This document shows positions 1-8,595 of a DNA stretch of 64,000 bases, one piece after another. Where the stretch lies: assembly GCF_001712795.1 (NCBI RefSeq), contig NZ_KV757572.1, forward strand, positions 1 to 64,000. Reading direction: 5' to 3'. A model generated the notes under the pieces. The model saw only the letters and a list, made by a program, of their open reading frames with translations. It made no database searches and was not told the origin of the DNA. This DNA comes from Nostoc sp. KVJ20. GTDB taxonomy: Bacteria; Cyanobacteriota; Cyanobacteriia; Cyanobacteriales; Nostocaceae. The position numbers were made by a program, and so were the translations under genes. Position 1 is the first letter of the stretch, and every line of letters begins with the position of its first letter.

Positions 1-146
1 CTCAAGGTAGTTTTTTTCCTGAGCCTTGGCCCACTTCCCCTCCACAACTTCATGTGTCTCAAATCACTCTCTCTACTGCCTGATTTTTAAACCCCTACCC
101 TTGAAAGCTACTCCCTCTCCCCTACTCCCTCTGAAATCCTATTTGT

Positions 147-887
147 TTACTTCTTATTCCAGAGACTTAAAAATGCTTGAGAGATGGCTGGGGTAATCTG
201 ACTTTGTAAGTGATTTAGTGCATCACGATGATTTTGATTGTTGTCATCATAATAAGTGAACAGATTCGTCAGCTTCACAATCTCAGGATTTTGATCATTT
301 GTTCCTCTCCATTTGTTAGTAACTTTGTGTAAAACGTCCTTGGGTAGATTTTGTTGTAAGTTATTTAGGGCTGCAATGTAAGAAGTATTTTGAGGATTCT
401 TTTTGAATTGAACCAACAAATCTATCAGCCTGAATTGGGGCTGTGGCTGCTGCGGCTTATTTGTTAGAGTAGGCTGCTGTAGAATTTGACGCTGTTCAAT
501 AGTAGCAATGCCATTTTCAGTTAAACCCTGAGATTTCTGAAATTTTCTGACTGCTGTATAAGTAGCTGGTCCATAAAAAGGCCTGTCTGGAGGAATTTCG
601 GCATTGGTTGCAAAACCGTGAAACTTCAATCTATTCTGAAGCCCTTTGACTGTATCTTCCATGACAGTTCGAGTTTCCGAATCAGCGTTACCATTAACCA
701 CAAGTTTTTGTGAGTACTGTTTCTGAAACTTTTTAATCGCCTCTTCGGTAGGATCATCTGTCAAGGAGTTGTTATTCCGCTTCCAGGGAGCAAATTTAGT
801 CAGATCCGGCTTAGGATCAATTTCAGGAGCTAAATATCCCAGTCCAATCAATATATGACGGATGACTTCAGGGCTACTAACGGCCAT
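147..887 (-). CDS. Peptidoglycan-binding domain protein
   Basis: Protein of about 246 residues. Two stretches resemble the peptidoglycan_binding_1 fold: one near the N-terminus (pattern EEAIKKFQKQYSQKLVVNG) and one in the middle (FYGPATYTAVRKFQKSQGL), each ending in the usual 'F Q ... L ... G' pattern. The C-terminal third, rich in N and Q, matches nothing I know. I start it at the ATG at 887 because an AAGGAACC ribosome site lies just upstream; an in-frame extension to 1028 is possible but has no such site. No catalytic domain or signal peptide is visible, so the role in cell-wall binding is inferred from the fold alone. It is transcribed away from the large kinase gene. Confidence 0.6.
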   Translation of the reverse strand: MAVSSPEVIRHILIGLGYLAPEIDPKPDLTKFAPWKRNNNSLTDDPTEEAIKKFQKQYSQKLVVNGNADSETRTVMEDTVKGLQNRLKFHGFATNAEIPPDRPFYGPATYTAVRKFQKSQGLTENGIATIEQRQILQQPTLTNKPQQPQPQFRLIDLLVQFKKNPQNTSYIAALNNLQQNLPKDVLHKVTNKWRGTNDQNPEIVKLTNLFTYYDDNNQNHRDALNHLQSQITPAISQAFLSLWNKK

Positions 888-1069
888 GCTTTTTGGTTCC
901 TTTGCTACTAAACTACTATTTAATGTATCTTGTTTTACAAAAATTAAGTAAGTAGAAATAACTAAGTCTAACATTTCTTGTTTGCAAGGCGTTGTAAAAG
1001 TTAAGCAATGTGTGATGACAAACTGCAACTCTTTGAGACGTTCGGCGTAGGCTAGTACACACCGGGAAT

Positions 1070-1103
1070 TAAAGAAAGTGCGATCGCGATCGCACTTTCT
1101 TTA
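1070..1103. repeat. 34-bp perfect palindrome built on overlapping HIP1 sites
   Basis: The left arm TAAAGAAAGTGCGATCG is followed with no spacer by its exact reverse complement. The centre contains two HIP1 octamers (GCGATCGC) that share a GC, at 1080-1087 and 1086-1093. It could extrude as a cruciform or fold as RNA. There is no T-run, so a simple terminator is not obvious. Confidence 0.85.
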
Positions 1104-1156
1104 CCATTGATGATATAGGAATCCGCTTTGATTTCTGAACTGATTTGCGTAGGCAG

Positions 1157-1264
1157 GGAATAGGCAATAGGCAATAGGCAACAGGAAAGAAGGCTTCTTG
1201 GTTGTACTGAGTTTTTTCAGAAATCAAATATGAGTCCTATAGTCATTAGTCATTGGTCATTAGT
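1157..1264. repeat. Short tandem repeat runs (AATAGGC and TCATTAG types)
   Basis: The run at 1157-1185 has three or more copies of AATAGGC. The run at 1241-1264 has TCATTAG, TCATTGG and TCATTAG. These are the heptamer repeats known as STRRs in heterocystous cyanobacteria. They separate unrelated sequence and show no coding sense. Confidence 0.75.
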
Positions 1265-1605
1265 AACAATCACCACTGACTTCGATTTTCTCACGGTAAT
1301 TACAAAAAATTAGCGATCGCGGGAGCATTTTGTCAGACAAGTGATGTTTTCGTAGCTGCGAGATGAGTTAATTTTAATTAAGAAACTGATTAATTTATCA
1401 CAATATATCCACATAGTTATTTTTACTTATTTATTTTAATAGCTCTATTACTAAAAAAATATAATAGATAACTAATTTTAATCAAAAAATCATCCTAAAA
1501 AAATTGCCCAGAGAAATAAATTATGATGTTACAAAAAACTGAGTATTGGGAATACTTAATTATTATAGCCATTGAGAATAGACTATTGGAATGAGGTCAG
1601 CATAT

Positions 1606-4600
1606 ATGACAATAGAACTAGATTGGACAGTTGTAATCGAAGGATATCAAGTTGTTGAGCAACTTTACTTCAGTTCTAAGACTATTGTCTATCGGGGTAT
1701 TCGAGATATAGACTTGCAACCTGTGATCATCAAATACCTGAAACGTGATTACCCATCCTTTAGTGAACTATTGCAGTTCCGCAATCAGTATACAATCACC
1801 AAAAATCTTGACTTACCTGGTGTTGTTCAACCCTACAGTCTAGAAACCTATCGCAATAGCTATGTACTAGTGATGCCAGATTTTGGAGGCATTTCACTTG
1901 GGCAATATACTAAGATACAGCCACTAAAATTAAGTGAATTTCTAACGATCGCTATTCATCTAGCTGACATTCTCAACGGACTCTATCAGCACCGGGTAAT
2001 CCACAAAGATATCAAGCCGGCCAATATCGTCATTCATCCAGAGACAAAACAAGTTAAGCTGATTGACTTCAGCATCGCTTCTCTGCTGCCCAAAGAAACC
2101 CAGGAAATTAAAAATCTTCAGGTCTTGGAGGGTACTCTTGCTTATCTTTCTCCTGAACAAACAGGACGAATGAATCGGGGTATCGACTATCGCAGTGATT
2201 TTTATTCCTTGGGGGTGACTTTTTTTGAATTACTCACGGGTCAATTGCCCTTCCAATCCAATGATCCGATGGAACTGATTCATTGTCACATTGCTAAACA
2301 ACCAGAAAAATTAGGAGGCAGGAGGCAGGGGGCAGGAGGCAGGAGGGAAAAAGAAATTCCGCAGATGATTTCAGATATTGTGATGAAATTGATGGCGAAA
2401 AATGCTGAAGACCGCTATCAGAGTGCATTAGGGCTGAAATATGATTTAGAAATTTGTTTGGCTCAACTCAAGGAAACGGGTAGAATTGAAAGTTTCCCAA
2501 TTGCCCAACGGGATGTGTGCGATCGCTTCCTCATTCCAGAAAAACTTTATGGTCGTGAAACCGAAGTAGCTACACTACTGCAAGCCTTTGACCGCATTAG
2601 TAGTGGTACTAGAGAAATCATGTTAGTAGTGGGTTTTTCTGGTATCGGCAAAACAGCGATCGTTAATGAAGTCCATAAGCCGATTGTCCGGCAGAGAGGT
2701 TACTTTATCAAAGGTAAATTCGACCAGTTTGGGCGGAATATTCCTTTTTCAGCCTTTGTCCTAGCATTACGGGACTTGATGGCGCAACTACTTACCGAAA
2801 CAGATACCCAACTAGAACAATGGCAGACGAAAATTCTCTCTGCTTTGGGTGAAAACGGGCAGGTGATTATTGAAGTCATTCCCGAACTCGAACGGATTAT
2901 TGGTAAGCAACCTCCTACACCTGAACTCTCAGGGAGTGCAGCTCAAAATCGCTTCAATCTGCTGTTCCAAAAGTTTATTCAGGTACTCACAACCCCAGAG
3001 CATCCCTTGGTGATTTTTCTGGATGATTTGCAATGGGCGGATTCGGCATCACTGGCTTTAATGCAACTACTGATGAGTGAGGCAGAAACGGGCTATCTGT
3101 TGCTCATTGGTGCTTACCGAGATAATGAAGTCTCCCCTGCTCATCCCCTAATGATGGTATTGAACGATATTGGCAAAACTGGAGCGGTAATTAATACTAT
3201 CAACCTAACTCCCCTCAAGCCATCCGACCTCAATCATTTGATTGCCGATACCCTTAGTTGTCCCCCAACACTAGCAGCACCCTTGACGGAATTGGTATAT
3301 CGGAAAACTACGGGCAATCCCTTTTTCGTCACCCAGTTACTCAAGGCATTGTATGAAGAAGGATGGATTACCTTTGATATTGAGAAGGGCTATTGGCAAG
3401 GGGATATTGCTCAAATTCAAGAATTGACGCTCACCAATGATGTTGTCGAGTTTATGGCGCATCAAATCCAGAAGTTGCCTACTTCTACCCAATGTGTTTT
3501 AAAACTAGCTGCTTGTATTGGTAACTCTTTTGACCTGGCAACTTTGGCCATTGTCTATGAAAAATCCCCAGATGAAACCGCCGTAGACTTGTGGAGAGGG
3601 CTGCAAGAGGGATTGATTTTACCAACCAGTGAAATTTATAAGTTTTTCCAGAAGTCGGGGACTGGGGATTGGGGATTAGGGACTGGGGACTGGGAGAATT
3701 TGATTGCGGGTCTAAATCCTGCACCAAATTTTGAGGAATTTATACCCAGTCCCGGAGCGTCTTGTCGCCAGACATCGCCTAGATCAGGTGAATCATGCCA
3801 ATTACCCAATTACAAATTTTTGCACGATCGCGTCCAACAAGCCGCCTATTCTCTCATCCCAGAGGAGCAAAAACAAGCAACTCACCTAAAAATTGGGCAA
3901 CTACTGCTGAAGAATACAACTTTGGCACAGCAAGACGAAAAGCTTTTTGAAATTGTCAACCAATTTAATATTGGCAAAAATCTGATTAGTGAGCGATCGC
4001 AGCAGACTGAACTTGCTCAACTAAATCTGCAAGCTGGAAAGAAAGCAAGAGCCGCAACTGCATATACAGCAGCATTTGAGTATGTCACCACCGGCATTGC
4101 TTTACTGACACAGGAACGGTGGCAAACACAATATCAGCTAACTCTGGCTCTTTATGAAACTGCTGCCGAAACTGCTTATTTGAGTGGCAATCTAGAACAG
4201 ATGCCACAATTTGCGGCAGTTATTTTAGAAAATGCCAGCACTCTGTTAGATACAGTCAAAGTCTATGAAATCAGAATTCAAGCAGCTCAAGCCCAACATC
4301 AATTTCTAGCGGCAGTGCAAATTGCCCTGGAGATTTTGGAGTGTCTCGGAGTCAGTTTTCCTCAGCAACCGAGTGAATCGGATATTGCCCAAGCGTGTGC
4401 GGCGACTAACTCAATCTTGGCTGGTAGGCAGCCGTTAGATTTAATTACTTTACCCCAGATGACGGAGCCGGACAAGATAGCCGCCATCCGGATTCTTGCA
4501 AATGTCTCTTCTTCTGCTTATGTTGTCGCGCCATCTCTTTTACCATTTATTATTCTTGAGCAGGTGAATTTATCGGTTCAATATGGCAATATCTCATACT

Positions 4601-7600
4601 CAGCAAATGGCTATGCCTACTACGGACTAATGCTATGTGGGGTAATTGGAGATATTGAGTGTGGCTATCAGTTTGCACAACTGGCGTACTTGTTGCTCGA
4701 ACGGTTGAATGCCAAAGAAATGAAAGCCAGAACCTATGTCGGAGTTCAGTGTAGTGTGTGGCATTGGAAGCAGCCACTCCAAAACACCTTAGCATTTCTC
4801 AGAGAAGGCTATCAAAGTGGACTGGAAACAGGAGATTTAGAATCGGCTACCATTTGTGCATTCGTTTACGTCATGCACTCTTGGTTTGTTGGCAAAGAAC
4901 TGAATGATCTCAGCCGAGAGAGTGTTGCCTTCCGTGATCAACTCACTCATCTTAAACAGGAAGGTCTTCTCAGCCATTTAACTATTTTTCAGCAAGGGAT
5001 TTTGAATTTAATTGGCGATGCTCCAAAAGCATGGGAACTGATTGGTAATGCTTTTGATCAAGAGAAAATGTTGCCAATTCTCCAGCGCTCAGGCGATCAA
5101 ACAGCACTGTGCTATTTCTACGTCAGCAAACTAATCCTCTGCTATACATTTGGTAAGTTTGAGCTAGCAGTTGAAGCTGCGATCGCAATCAAAAATTACT
5201 TGGGTGGTGCTACAGGATTATTCCTAGTTCCAGTTTTCCACACATACCACTCTCTGGCACATTTGGCTATCTATGCTGAAGTTTCTCCAGCAGAACAACA
5301 ATCCATTCAGCAACAGGTAATTGCCAACCAGGAAAAGATCAAAAAATGGGCTGACCATATTCCAGCAAATCACCTGCACAAGTATTATTTAGTGGAAGCG
5401 GAATGTCATCGCGTTTTGGGCAATAAAGTTGAAGCGGTTGAATATTATGATTTTGCCATTGCTTTAGCTCAGGAAAATCAATACCTCAATGAAGAAGCTC
5501 TAGCCAACGAACTTGCAGCCCGATTTTACTTGGGATGGGGCAAAGAGCGAATTGCTCAGGATTATTTACTCAATGCCTACTATGCATACTCTCGTTGGGG
5601 AGCAAAAGCCAAGGTTGAGGATTTAGAACGAGACTATCCGCATCTTTTAGCTCCCATTCTGCAACAAGAGAAAATACAGATGATGGCTGATGTCACAATT
5701 AGCCCAGATGATAATGGCACTTTCAACTTAAATTATGTCAACTCCACGACATCTGCTAGTAGTGGTGTGTCAGTTGCACTGGATTTAGCAACACTCCTCA
5801 AAGCTTCCCACACACTCTCTAGTGAAATTCAGCTAGAAAAACTGCTTTCGACATTGCTGAATGTAGTAATTGAAAATGCTGGAGCAGATAAATGTGTATT
5901 GCTATTACTCGAAAAGCAAAGGTTGCTGATTGAGGCAATTACTACAGTTGGCCAATCATCAACAGTAATGCAATCGCTGCCTCTAGAAGACTCACAGGAT
6001 CTACCGATTTCACTAATTAATAATGTTAAACGCACCTGGCAACCCTCGACTATTATCAATGCAACTACCCATCCTTTATTAATGGGTGATGCTTACATCA
6101 TTCGTGAACAACCCAAAAGTTTGTTGTGTACACCGATTATTCATCAAGGCAAACTGTTGGGAATTTTGTATTTGGAGAATAGACTAACCACTGGGGTATT
6201 TACAAGCGATCGCGTCGAAATCCTGAATCTGCTCTGTACTCAAGCTGCGATCGCTCTGGAAAATGCCCGCCTTTATCAGAAGGCGCAGACTTATGCTCAA
6301 CAAGTGGAGCGATCGCTCGCCCAACAGAAGACTTTGTTTAATGTTGTCACCCAGATGCGAGAATCTTTAGACATGGATGCAATATTTTGTGCTGTAACCC
6401 AGAATATTCGTCCCATTCTGAACGCCGATCGGGTGGGAATCTATCAGTTTCATTTTGAATCGGGGTACGAATACGGCGAATTTATTGCCGAAGATGTACT
6501 ACCTGCATTTCCTTCTGCCTTGGCGATCAAAATTCAAGATCATTGCTTCGGCGAAAACTACGCAACTTTATATAAACAGGGACGTTTCTGTGCAATGGCA
6601 GACATCGAAGCAGATGAAGTACTAGAGTGCCATCGGGTAATTTTAGAGCAATTCAGTATCAGAGCCTTGCTGGTTGTGCCAATTATGCAAGACAACGAAC
6701 TTTGGGGACTGCTTTGTATTCACCAATGCGATCAACCTCGTCACTGGCAAACTTCCGAGATTCAATTTGCCCAACAAATTGCCGCCCAAATGGGGGTTGC
6801 ACTCCAACAGACAGATTTACTAATCAAAACTCGCCAACAGGCAACCCAACTAGAACAGACACTCCAGCATCTCCAAGAAACCCAACTTCAGCTAGTTCAA
6901 AATGAAAAGATGTCAGCACTGGGGAACCTCGTTGCCGGAGTTGCCCATGAAATTAATAATCCCGTTGGCTTTATTGCTGGGAACCTGAAACCCGCCCAAG
7001 ATTATGTGCAAGACTTATTTGGGCTAATTAACTTATATCAAGAAAAGTTACCCAATCCAGGACAGGATTTGGAAGACGAAATCGAGGCAATTGATTTGGA
7101 GTATATACGGGAAGACTTGCCGAAATTAATCGACTCGATGCAACTAGGAGTCAATCGCATCCATGAGATTAGTACTAGCCTCCGCACCTTCTCCAGGTCT
7201 GATAAGGATTACAAAGTTCCTTTCAACTTACATGATGGCATAGACAGCACCATCTTAATTCTCAAACATCGCCTAAAACCTCATGAACATTACCCCGGAA
7301 TTGAGGTGGTGAGGGACTATGGCAATTTACCTCAAGTGGAATGCTTTGCAGGCCAGCTAAACCAGGTATTTATGAATCTGCTAGCCAATGCGATCGATGC
7401 ATTAGAAGAGTCTCATCGGCAGCGCCATTTAGCAAATATTCAAGCAACCCCCCATCAGATTTTAATTCAAACTCGTCTCTCTGAAGATGGAGAACAAGTT
7501 GCGATTCGGATTGCCGACAATGGTATCGGCATGACTGAAGAAGTGAAGCAACGGGTATTTGATTACCTGTTCACCACTAAATCCGTGGGTAAAGGAACAG

Positions 7601-7728
7601 GGTTAGGATTAGCGATCGCTCAACAAATTGTCGTAGAGCGACATGGGGGAAGGCTCAAGGTGGATTCTGTTCTAGGACAAGGAACAGAGTTTACAATAAT
7701 CCTTCCTGTTACGGATGAAACTCACTGA
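1606..7728 (+). CDS. Giant Ser/Thr kinase - AAA ATPase - GAF - histidine kinase
   Basis: About 2040 residues. In order (counting from an ATG at 1591): a Ser/Thr kinase domain with Lys48, the catalytic loop HKDIKPAN (138-145) and DFS instead of DFG (159-161); a STAND/AAA-type ATPase with P-loop GFSGIGKT near 350; a long helical region; two GAF domains (about 1400-1560 and 1590-1740); and a histidine kinase with H-box VAHEINNP near 1786, an N-box (NLLANAID) and glycine boxes (DNGIGM, GTGLGLAI). This is the cyanobacterial/fungal hybrid kinase family, with members known in Nostoc. I prefer the ATG at 1606 because GAGG lies 9 bases before it. Two in-frame inserts (near residues 241-256 and 688-702) read through short tandem repeat DNA. 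The signal sensed is unknown. No receiver domain is attached. Confidence 0.9.
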   Translation: MTIELDWTVVIEGYQVVEQLYFSSKTIVYRGIRDIDLQPVIIKYLKRDYPSFSELLQFRNQYTITKNLDLPGVVQPYSLETYRNSYVLVMPDFGGISLGQYTKIQPLKLSEFLTIAIHLADILNGLYQHRVIHKDIKPANIVIHPETKQVKLIDFSIASLLPKETQEIKNLQVLEGTLAYLSPEQTGRMNRGIDYRSDFYSLGVTFFELLTGQLPFQSNDPMELIHCHIAKQPEKLGGRRQGAGGRREKEIPQMISDIVMKLMAKNAEDRYQSALGLKYDLEICLAQLKETGRIESFPIAQRDVCDRFLIPEKLYGRETEVATLLQAFDRISSGTREIMLVVGFSGIGKTAIVNEVHKPIVRQRGYFIKGKFDQFGRNIPFSAFVLALRDLMAQLLTETDTQLEQWQTKILSALGENGQVIIEVIPELERIIGKQPPTPELSGSAAQNRFNLLFQKFIQVLTTPEHPLVIFLDDLQWADSASLALMQLLMSEAETGYLLLIGAYRDNEVSPAHPLMMVLNDIGKTGAVINTINLTPLKPSDLNHLIADTLSCPPTLAAPLTELVYRKTTGNPFFVTQLLKALYEEGWITFDIEKGYWQGDIAQIQELTLTNDVVEFMAHQIQKLPTSTQCVLKLAACIGNSFDLATLAIVYEKSPDETAVDLWRGLQEGLILPTSEIYKFFQKSGTGDWGLGTGDWENLIAGLNPAPNFEEFIPSPGASCRQTSPRSGESCQLPNYKFLHDRVQQAAYSLIPEEQKQATHLKIGQLLLKNTTLAQQDEKLFEIVNQFNIGKNLISERSQQTELAQLNLQAGKKARAATAYTAAFEYVTTGIALLTQERWQTQYQLTLALYETAAETAYLSGNLEQMPQFAAVILENASTLLDTVKVYEIRIQAAQAQHQFLAAVQIALEILECLGVSFPQQPSESDIAQACAATNSILAGRQPLDLITLPQMTEPDKIAAIRILANVSSSAYVVAPSLLPFIILEQVNLSVQYGNISYSANGYAYYGLMLCGVIGDIECGYQFAQLAYLLLERLNAKEMKARTYVGVQCSVWHWKQPLQNTLAFLREGYQSGLETGDLESATICAFVYVMHSWFVGKELNDLSRESVAFRDQLTHLKQEGLLSHLTIFQQGILNLIGDAPKAWELIGNAFDQEKMLPILQRSGDQTALCYFYVSKLILCYTFGKFELAVEAAIAIKNYLGGATGLFLVPVFHTYHSLAHLAIYAEVSPAEQQSIQQQVIANQEKIKKWADHIPANHLHKYYLVEAECHRVLGNKVEAVEYYDFAIALAQENQYLNEEALANELAARFYLGWGKERIAQDYLLNAYYAYSRWGAKAKVEDLERDYPHLLAPILQQEKIQMMADVTISPDDNGTFNLNYVNSTTSASSGVSVALDLATLLKASHTLSSEIQLEKLLSTLLNVVIENAGADKCVLLLLEKQRLLIEAITTVGQSSTVMQSLPLEDSQDLPISLINNVKRTWQPSTIINATTHPLLMGDAYIIREQPKSLLCTPIIHQGKLLGILYLENRLTTGVFTSDRVEILNLLCTQAAIALENARLYQKAQTYAQQVERSLAQQKTLFNVVTQMRESLDMDAIFCAVTQNIRPILNADRVGIYQFHFESGYEYGEFIAEDVLPAFPSALAIKIQDHCFGENYATLYKQGRFCAMADIEADEVLECHRVILEQFSIRALLVVPIMQDNELWGLLCIHQCDQPRHWQTSEIQFAQQIAAQMGVALQQTDLLIKTRQQATQLEQTLQHLQETQLQLVQNEKMSALGNLVAGVAHEINNPVGFIAGNLKPAQDYVQDLFGLINLYQEKLPNPGQDLEDEIEAIDLEYIREDLPKLIDSMQLGVNRIHEISTSLRTFSRSDKDYKVPFNLHDGIDSTILILKHRLKPHEHYPGIEVVRDYGNLPQVECFAGQLNQVFMNLLANAIDALEESHRQRHLANIQATPHQILIQTRLSEDGEQVAIRIADNGIGMTEEVKQRVFDYLFTTKSVGKGTGLGLAIAQQIVVERHGGRLKVDSVLGQGTEFTIILPVTDETH
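2313..2346 (+). repeat. Repeat insert inside kinase coding sequence (GGAGGCA type)
   Basis: A run of GGAGGCA/GGGGGCA units stays in frame and adds Gly/Arg-rich residues (GGRRQGAGGRREKE) in the C-terminal lobe of the kinase domain. The same unit type is otherwise intergenic in cyanobacteria. Confidence 0.75.
3656..3695 (+). repeat. Repeat insert inside kinase coding sequence (GGGGACT type)
   Basis: GGGGACT/GGGGATT units are read in frame as SGTGDWGLGTGDWENL between the ATPase region and the next helical region. The reading frame stays open on both sides. Confidence 0.8.
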
Positions 7729-7749
7729 GAGTTAAACCCTAAATTATCA

Positions 7750-8292
7750 TCAAGTCAAAAAAGCAAACTCCGATTTAATATTCCAGCGCTTACCGTCGTG
7801 AAGCAACAGTGTTAATTTGTCGGCAGTAAACTCAAAATGCAATTGACGCTTTTCAAATTCTGGCCAAGCAGCTTTAAAGTTCTGCTTTGTTAAATCCCGA
7901 AACGCAACCGTTATATGGGGCGTAAAAGGGCGCGTTTTAGAAACCTGGTCAACAATTCCCAAGTTGCTTTCTGTATAAGCCATTAAATTAGCTTGCAAAG
8001 TCAAAAGGTCTTGACTTCTGACTACATTAATGTATACGACACGAGGCACAAAGGCATCAAACCCCCTGAGTGTAATTGCTAGTGGCTGTTGTCCACGAGC
8101 AAACTCCTTCAAGGATGCTTCTAGTAGTGGTAAATTAGCATCTGCCCATTCAAAGGGCGGTTGCAGAGTAATATGAGGCGGAGATTTTAGCGCTCCACTA
8201 CTAGAATAGCGATCGGCAAAGTCCTGCTTAATCTGGTTGACGTAGTCTTGAATGTCCTGGGATGGTAGGAGGGCAATGAAAAAACGGCTCAT
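7750..8292 (-). CDS. 2'-5' RNA ligase-like 2H phosphoesterase (LigT/ThpR type)
   Basis: 180 residues with the two HxT motifs that define the 2H phosphoesterase superfamily: HIT at 40-42 (PPHITLQPPF) and HIT at 126-128 (TPHITVAF). Known members act on 2'-5' or cyclic phosphodiester bonds in RNA ends or small nucleotides; the true substrate here cannot be read from sequence. The length and motif spacing are normal for the family. It is convergent with the large kinase gene, with only 21 bases between stop codons. Confidence 0.85.
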   Translation of the reverse strand: MSRFFIALLPSQDIQDYVNQIKQDFADRYSSSGALKSPPHITLQPPFEWADANLPLLEASLKEFARGQQPLAITLRGFDAFVPRVVYINVVRSQDLLTLQANLMAYTESNLGIVDQVSKTRPFTPHITVAFRDLTKQNFKAAWPEFEKRQLHFEFTADKLTLLLHDGKRWNIKSEFAFLT

Positions 8293-8595
8293 TCAATTTT
8301 AGATTTTTGATTATGAGAGGATGCAAGTATATGCTTCTCTTTGTAAAGAAGCAAGCCACGTAAAAACGACACTTCTATGAAATTCAGTGCGTTTGTTACT
8401 TATTTGCTACTCAAAAGTACCATCTTTAATCAGATTTTTAGCGATCGCACTACTCAAATGCGACTCATTTAGTATTATCCAAATTGTAGGGGCACAATAT
8501 ATTGTGCCCCTATAGGTGCAGTCTATTGAATTGAAAACTATCTTGAAAGTGGGTTCATATTTGGATTACACTTCCACTCAGTTGACCGGGCCCAA
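8293..8595. other. Intergenic region with a dispersed palindrome
   Basis: About 300 bases between two minus-strand genes. It holds the 26-bp palindrome at 8487-8512 and one HIP1-like site near 8442. No open frame of note. Confidence 0.5.
8487..8512. repeat. 26-bp perfect palindrome, possible terminator
   Basis: TAGGGGCACAATA is followed directly by its reverse complement. It lies 84 bases past the stop of the beta-helix gene on the minus strand, so it may end that transcript. It has no clear T-run, and it resembles a dispersed palindromic repeat seen in Nostoc-type genomes (from memory). Confidence 0.7.

Larger units (their letters stand above)
888..1605. other. Intergenic region with palindrome and short repeats
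   Basis: About 700 bases between two divergent genes. It holds a 34-bp perfect palindrome (1070-1103), AATAGGC heptamer repeats (1157-1185), TCATTAG/TCATTGG repeats (1241-1264), and a very AT-rich stretch (1360-1580) that probably contains the promoter of the large kinase gene. No coding region is supported. Confidence 0.6.
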
